Assembly (NCBI RefSeq): GCF_019511445.1
Contig: NZ_JAEUAN010000018.1
Span: 62,001-126,000 of the forward strand
Reading direction: 5' to 3'
Length of the DNA stretch: 64,000 nt
DNA from: Aliirhizobium wenxiniae
Lineage (GTDB): Bacteria; Pseudomonadota; Alphaproteobacteria; Rhizobiales; Rhizobiaceae
Below the pieces are notes generated by a model that was given only the letters and a program-made list of their open reading frames with translations, was not told the DNA's origin and searched no databases. Position numbers and translations under genes: made by a program. Positions within the stretch are counted from its first letter, which is position 1. Every line of letters begins with the position of its first letter. Shown one piece after another: positions 61,857 to 64,000 of the stretch.

Positions 61857-62081
61857 CGAGAGGAATATGTTCCCCGGAGATGCCGCAATATAGGGGCGCG
61901 TTTCCGTTAAACTATCCCGTCATGGAAGAATATTGCGTTCGGGATTTTGGGATGATGCGGAGGACGATTGGTCTGCTATCGGCCCGAAGCAGACACGCCC
62001 GGGAACGTGAGACGTAATGTGTCAAACTGGTGTAGAGGACCGGAAGCAAGAGAACGGCATCAGGTGATGGGAGACTAAAAG
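61857..62081. other. 225-base region before the DUF5677-like gene
   Basis: No gene seen. A partial open stretch EDDWSAIGPK (61958-61988) ending at a stop could be debris of an older gene, but I cannot identify it. GGGAGAC precedes the following ATG. Confidence 0.35.
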
Positions 62082-63164
62082 ATGGCAGGTTCCGTTATGG
62101 ACAGTCAAAAGAGGAAAGGGAAACGGACAGCCATCGAACCTTGGCCGATGGATGAACTTCAACATGATTTTGAGAAGATCATTCGGCAGGCCTTTGAAGA
62201 AGGGAACAGCTTAACTGAGAGGCAGATTGAACGCATGGCATCGGGAACGGTGAAGGCGGCGGGTAGGCTCTTCTACCGATCGCTTATCGACCGCGCGCCT
62301 CCGATGCTGGCGGAACGACGCAAGCAGCAAGCAGGCTTTGAATCACGCAACCTGCGGCGCTGGCGAAAGGCGTTCGACCTTCTGGAGACAATATGGGTCT
62401 GCTGTGAAGAACTGGGCAGCGCGTTCAACGGCCATCATCGCCCTCAGGCCGTTCAAGAGCAGGACCATGTTTTCGAAGCGATGACGTATCTTCATGGAAA
62501 AGCCCTTCTCGTTACGTCCGAAATAATCTGTCTATTGAGGGACGGTTTTGCCGATGGCGCGCTTGCGCGCTGGCGCACTCTTTATGAGAACAACGTCATT
62601 GCAACTTTGATCCGCCAGGAAGGGCAGGAGCTCGCACTCAGGTACGTGGCCCATTCGCGCGTACAAGCATGGCTGCGGGAGGGAGCCGAGACATATAATC
62701 TGCCGAACGAGGACGCCGAACTCCAGAAGCAAGCCGAATTTGCCATCTCGACTTTTGGGGAGGAGATGAAACATCGACACGGCTGGGCCTCAAAGTTAGT
62801 CGGTAAGAAAAAGCCGACATTCAAGGACATTGCCGCAAAGTGCGGCCAAGGGGCCGAGGGCGGCGTCTATGAATATGCGTCTCATCACATCCACTTTAAC
62901 CATCGAATGTTCGACGAACTACTGGCGACATCCGAGTCTGAGCAAAATGTGTTGCTCGTGGGGCCGAGCAATTCAGGAATGGTCGGGCCTCTCACAGCGA
63001 CCGCGCTTAGTATGGTCGAAGCCACTTCTCTTCTGTTGCTGCACAAACCGAACCTCGACCGGCTCGCGCTGCTGGACTCGGTGTGGCGCATGGCCAAACG
63101 CATGAACAAGCTGGCAGGCGGCCTTGAGAAGCGCACCTTCGAAGCTGCAAAGAAGCGCAAGTAA
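62082..63164 (+). CDS. DUF5677-like protein, possible accessory gene
   Basis: 360 aa, helical, no signal peptide or membrane segment. The stretch FEAMTYLHGKALLVTSEIICLLRDGFADGALARWRTLYENNVIATLIRQ, with SHHIHFN and ALSMVEATSLLLLH later, matches what I recall as DUF5677, a family often in genomic islands. The N- and C-termini are very basic. Codon choice and composition look less GC-biased than neighbours, suggesting acquisition. No mobile gene adjoins. Function unknown. Confidence 0.75.
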   Translation: MAGSVMDSQKRKGKRTAIEPWPMDELQHDFEKIIRQAFEEGNSLTERQIERMASGTVKAAGRLFYRSLIDRAPPMLAERRKQQAGFESRNLRRWRKAFDLLETIWVCCEELGSAFNGHHRPQAVQEQDHVFEAMTYLHGKALLVTSEIICLLRDGFADGALARWRTLYENNVIATLIRQEGQELALRYVAHSRVQAWLREGAETYNLPNEDAELQKQAEFAISTFGEEMKHRHGWASKLVGKKKPTFKDIAAKCGQGAEGGVYEYASHHIHFNHRMFDELLATSESEQNVLLVGPSNSGMVGPLTATALSMVEATSLLLLHKPNLDRLALLDSVWRMAKRMNKLAGGLEKRTFEAAKKRK

Positions 63165-63167
63165 GTC

Positions 63168-63296
63168 TCAGCTAAGGGCCAGCAGAAGAGACCGTCCGCT
63201 CGGGCCAAGCCTCCAAGCGCATGTCTGCTTGAGCGTCTTGTGACGGAAGAGCTGCCAGTCCGCTTCCGGCCCCATTTCGGCCAACAGCCTGCTCAT
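63168..63296 (-). CDS. candidate 42-aa ORF with ribosome site
   Basis: Reads MSRLLAEMGPEADWQLFRH and ends LLLALS. AATAGGAGACATTCTTA precedes the ATG. It sits between the DUF5677-like gene and the TauE/SafE gene. It may be a real small protein, or the remnant tail of a lost gene. No known family. Confidence 0.3.
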   Translation of the reverse strand: MSRLLAEMGPEADWQLFRHKTLKQTCAWRLGPSGRSLLLALS

Positions 63297-63344
63297 TAAG
63301 AATGTCTCCTATTGGCGCAAAACAGACCTTCGCATCGCTCAGCC

Positions 63345-64000
63345 TCAGAAAACCACACTGGCGAAAAACTGCATCGCGATCACGACAAGAAAAAGCGCGA
63401 ACCCGATTTCCAATTGCCGTTTCGAAAGCGCATGCGCAAGTCTTGCGCCATAGGGCGCCGTATAGAGCGTAACCGGGATCAGAAGAGCGACCGCGAGCCA
63501 GTTGATATAACCAGTCGAGAACGGCGGTAGGCCTGCCTTGCCCCAACCGCCCCAGACATAACCGATGAGGCCGGGGATCGAGATCAGCACGCCGACACCC
63601 GAGGAGGTCGCGACCGCCTGATGGATGGTGCGGCCGTAAAGCGTCATGAAGGTGTTGTTCAACACGCCGCCGCCGATGCCCATCAGGCCCGACAGGATGC
63701 CGATACCGGTACCGACCATGAATTTCAGCGGATTGGCAGGAAGCTCGTCACCAAGTTTCCAGCTTGCACGGTTAAAAATCATCCGCAGCGCGAGGATCAG
63801 CGCGATCACGGCAAAGATCAGCCGCAATTCGGTACTGGACGCCCAGGCGGCAATCAGCGTTGCGATAAGCGTGCCGAGCGGCACGGCAACGACCCACCCC
63901 TTCAGAAGATCGATATCCACCGCGCCGCGCTGGCGATGGGCGGTAAAGGAGCGGACAGAAGTCGGCACGATAATGGCAAGCGAGGTGCCAAGCGCCAGAT
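63345..64000 (-). CDS. sulfite exporter TauE/SafE family protein (5' end outside window)
   Basis: At least 218 aa visible; the frame stays open to the window edge (LALGTSLAIIVPTSVRSFTAH), so the true start lies beyond 64000. Features of the family: hydrophobic helices (VAVPLGTLIATLIAAWAS, LIFAVIALILALRMIF), the glycine-rich GTGIGILSGLMGIGGGVLNN and GYINWLAVALLIPVT. Members export sulfur compounds or are orphan permeases. No sulfur-metabolism neighbour is visible here except ssu 19 kb away. Confidence 0.9.
   Translation of the reverse strand, partial: LALGTSLAIIVPTSVRSFTAHRQRGAVDIDLLKGWVVAVPLGTLIATLIAAWASSTELRLIFAVIALILALRMIFNRASWKLGDELPANPLKFMVGTGIGILSGLMGIGGGVLNNTFMTLYGRTIHQAVATSSGVGVLISIPGLIGYVWGGWGKAGLPPFSTGYINWLAVALLIPVTLYTAPYGARLAHALSKRQLEIGFALFLVVIAMQFFASVVF

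Noticed and set aside
1..64000. tRNA, rRNA, CRISPR, phage or complete IS element
   Set aside because: I looked through all intergenic regions and saw no cloverleaf with conserved tRNA sequences, no direct-repeat array and no transposase or integrase coding sequence.

Overview
The window is a GC-rich alphaproteobacterial chromosome segment, most likely from Rhizobiaceae (Rhizobium/Neorhizobium/Agrobacterium type). Supporting signs are a plant/cyanobacterial-type glutathione reductase, class II DAHP synthase, a usg gene, bluB behind a cobalamin riboswitch, the ssu sulfonate operon and rhizobial short palindromic repeats, one of them read in frame inside a protein. I see about 65 protein genes, mostly core metabolism. 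I see no rRNA, tRNA, CRISPR array, phage or complete insertion sequence. All family names come from reading the sequence and recalling families; no search was run.

Layout: 0-6 kb holds the 3' part of malic enzyme, a secreted hypothetical, bluB with its B12 riboswitch, a TolB-like propeller and glutamine-dependent NAD synthetase. 6-11.5 kb holds a TadE/TadG-like pair and a VWA-containing Tad protein, with DAHP synthase between them on the other strand. 11.5-20.5 kb holds gor, a DUF2059 protein, rpiA, gph, an L,D-transpeptidase, fumC and a diguanylate cyclase behind an AT-rich leader. 20.5-32 kb holds a PNPOx-like flavoprotein coupled to a KefB/C-type antiporter, moaA, a TPP-riboswitch thiM-thiE-thiD salvage operon, a large chemoreceptor, a DMT permease and mobA-mobB.

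32-45 kb holds a long Q/P/E/R-repeat OmpA protein, a polar amino-acid ABC system (binding protein and two permeases, no ATPase gene), usg, a methyltransferase, DinB and CopD-like genes, ddlA, and the ssuA-ssuD-ssuC-ssuB operon. 45-54 kb holds a 3-hydroxyisobutyrate-dehydrogenase-like reductase, three DNA-metabolism genes (AlkD-like, UDG-like, nuclease), an Lrp regulator, a membrane sensor kinase, dgkA, divergent cobT and cobS, a DUF1289 protein and a retropepsin-like protease. 54-64 kb holds TetR plus an epimerase, a GntP permease, a divergent AraC/MFS pair, an ABC-2 exporter, an isolated DUF5677-like gene and the 3' part of a TauE/SafE permease.

Genes that work together: bluB makes the DMB base that cobT activates and cobS attaches to cobinamide. 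moaA, mobA and mobB serve molybdenum cofactor synthesis. thiM/E/D salvage thiamine. ssuABCD import sulfonates and cleave them. Most of the window is ordinary. The most unusual structure is a 142-bp element with perfect terminal inverted repeats lying in frame inside ssuC. Other points worth checking are a 13-bp hairpin just before usg, a repeat that seems to supply the ribosome site of dinB, and the flavoprotein/Kef coupling.
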